A DNA stretch of 5,279 nucleotides, taken from NCBI GenBank assembly GCA_001873675.1, contig MNZP01000210.1:1-5279 (forward strand). The letters run 5' to 3'. A program made the translations under genes and the position numbers. Source of the stretch: Syntrophaceae bacterium CG2_30_49_12. GTDB lineage: Bacteria; Desulfobacterota; Syntrophia; Syntrophales; CG2-30-49-12. Numbering within the stretch: position 1 is the first letter of the stretch; each line of letters opens with the position of its first letter. Positions 5,076 through 5,279 of this stretch are shown here, piece by piece. The notes below the pieces were generated by a model. That model worked only from the letters and a program-made list of their open reading frames with translations, was not told the DNA's origin and ran no database searches.

Positions 5076-5279
5076 TCATGATATTTGGACCTCTTCGATC
5101 TGGATATTGAAATAGCCTTTGATGCCCAGTTTCTCTTTCCAGTATTGTTCCCATTCATTCCGAGAATACTGTCTTATCGTGATCATTTTTGAAATATTGG
5201 TTACTGCTTTATCAGACCATCCCCAGGCTATTCTTTTAAGACGACGGCCAATCTCTCTAAATACTCGTTCTAACAAAGA
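5076..5279 (-). CDS. Probable IS transposase, C-terminal part (5' end outside window)
   Basis: The frame is open through the right edge of the window, so only the last 67 residues are seen and no start should be assigned here. The sequence SLLERVFREIGRRLKRIAWGWSDKA resembles the segment near the C-terminus of some DDE transposases, where a conserved Glu-Arg-x-x-Arg-Glu run (LERVFREI) precedes a basic helix. The tail has two tryptophans (EWEQYWKEKLGIKG) and ends at TGA 5076-5078. I cannot assign the IS family with confidence. The gene points toward marC, with the presumed element end in 5030-5075, so an insertion sequence appears to have landed just after the marC stop. Confidence 0.6.
   Translation of the reverse strand, partial: SLLERVFREIGRRLKRIAWGWSDKAVTNISKMITIRQYSRNEWEQYWKEKLGIKGYFNIQIEEVQIS

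Noticed and set aside
1..5279. CRISPR array, tRNA or rRNA genes
   Set aside because: No regularly spaced repeats of suitable length and no tRNA- or rRNA-like sequences were seen; the only tandem repeats are the short blocks at 1739-1754 and 5026-5054.

Overview
The window looks like a chromosomal piece of a strictly anaerobic bacterium, probably of the Desulfobacterota/syntroph/sulfate-reducer type. The evidence is a flavodiiron protein, a rubredoxin, and an iron-sulfur flavoprotein domain fused to an arsenate reductase. The lineage is an inference from gene content; no rRNA or other taxonomic marker is present.

Region 1 (about 1-1718) is best read as an integron gene-cassette array with no integrase in view. 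All believable genes run on the minus strand: a small hypothetical protein, a hicA-hicB toxin-antitoxin pair, and a two-gene cassette of unknown function (a secreted or anchored protein and a four-helix membrane protein). Two sequences have the full architecture of attC recombination sites (286-377 and 897-966). Each has an RYYYAAC box on one side, a GTTRRRY box on the other, a long imperfect palindrome between them, and one unpaired G in the arm expected for minus-strand cassettes. They delimit a 611-bp hicAB cassette (about 292-902) and probably an 815-bp two-gene cassette (about 903-1717). The right-hand limit is only a half-site.

Region 2 (1780-4166) is a probable minus-strand operon transcribed in the order isf-arsC fusion, rubredoxin, flavodiiron protein. 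The gaps are 38 and 30 nt, and each gene has a good Shine-Dalgarno sequence. The 52-residue rubredoxin lies at 3004-3162. Rubredoxin is the usual electron donor of flavodiiron proteins, so this is a plausible O2/NO-reduction unit. It is headed by an unusual protein that joins a flavin/Fe-S redox domain to a thiol-based arsenate reductase or low-molecular-weight phosphatase domain.

Region 3 (4167-5029) is a divergent intergenic region followed by a plus-strand marC-family membrane protein gene. That gene has a near-consensus sigma70 promoter (TTGACA, 17 nt, TATACT). It is interrupted by one extra base near 4813; removing the base restores a full-length 202-residue product.

Region 4 (5030-5279) holds a short block of about 10-bp direct repeats just after marC, then the C-terminal end of a minus-strand protein that looks like an IS transposase and runs off the window.
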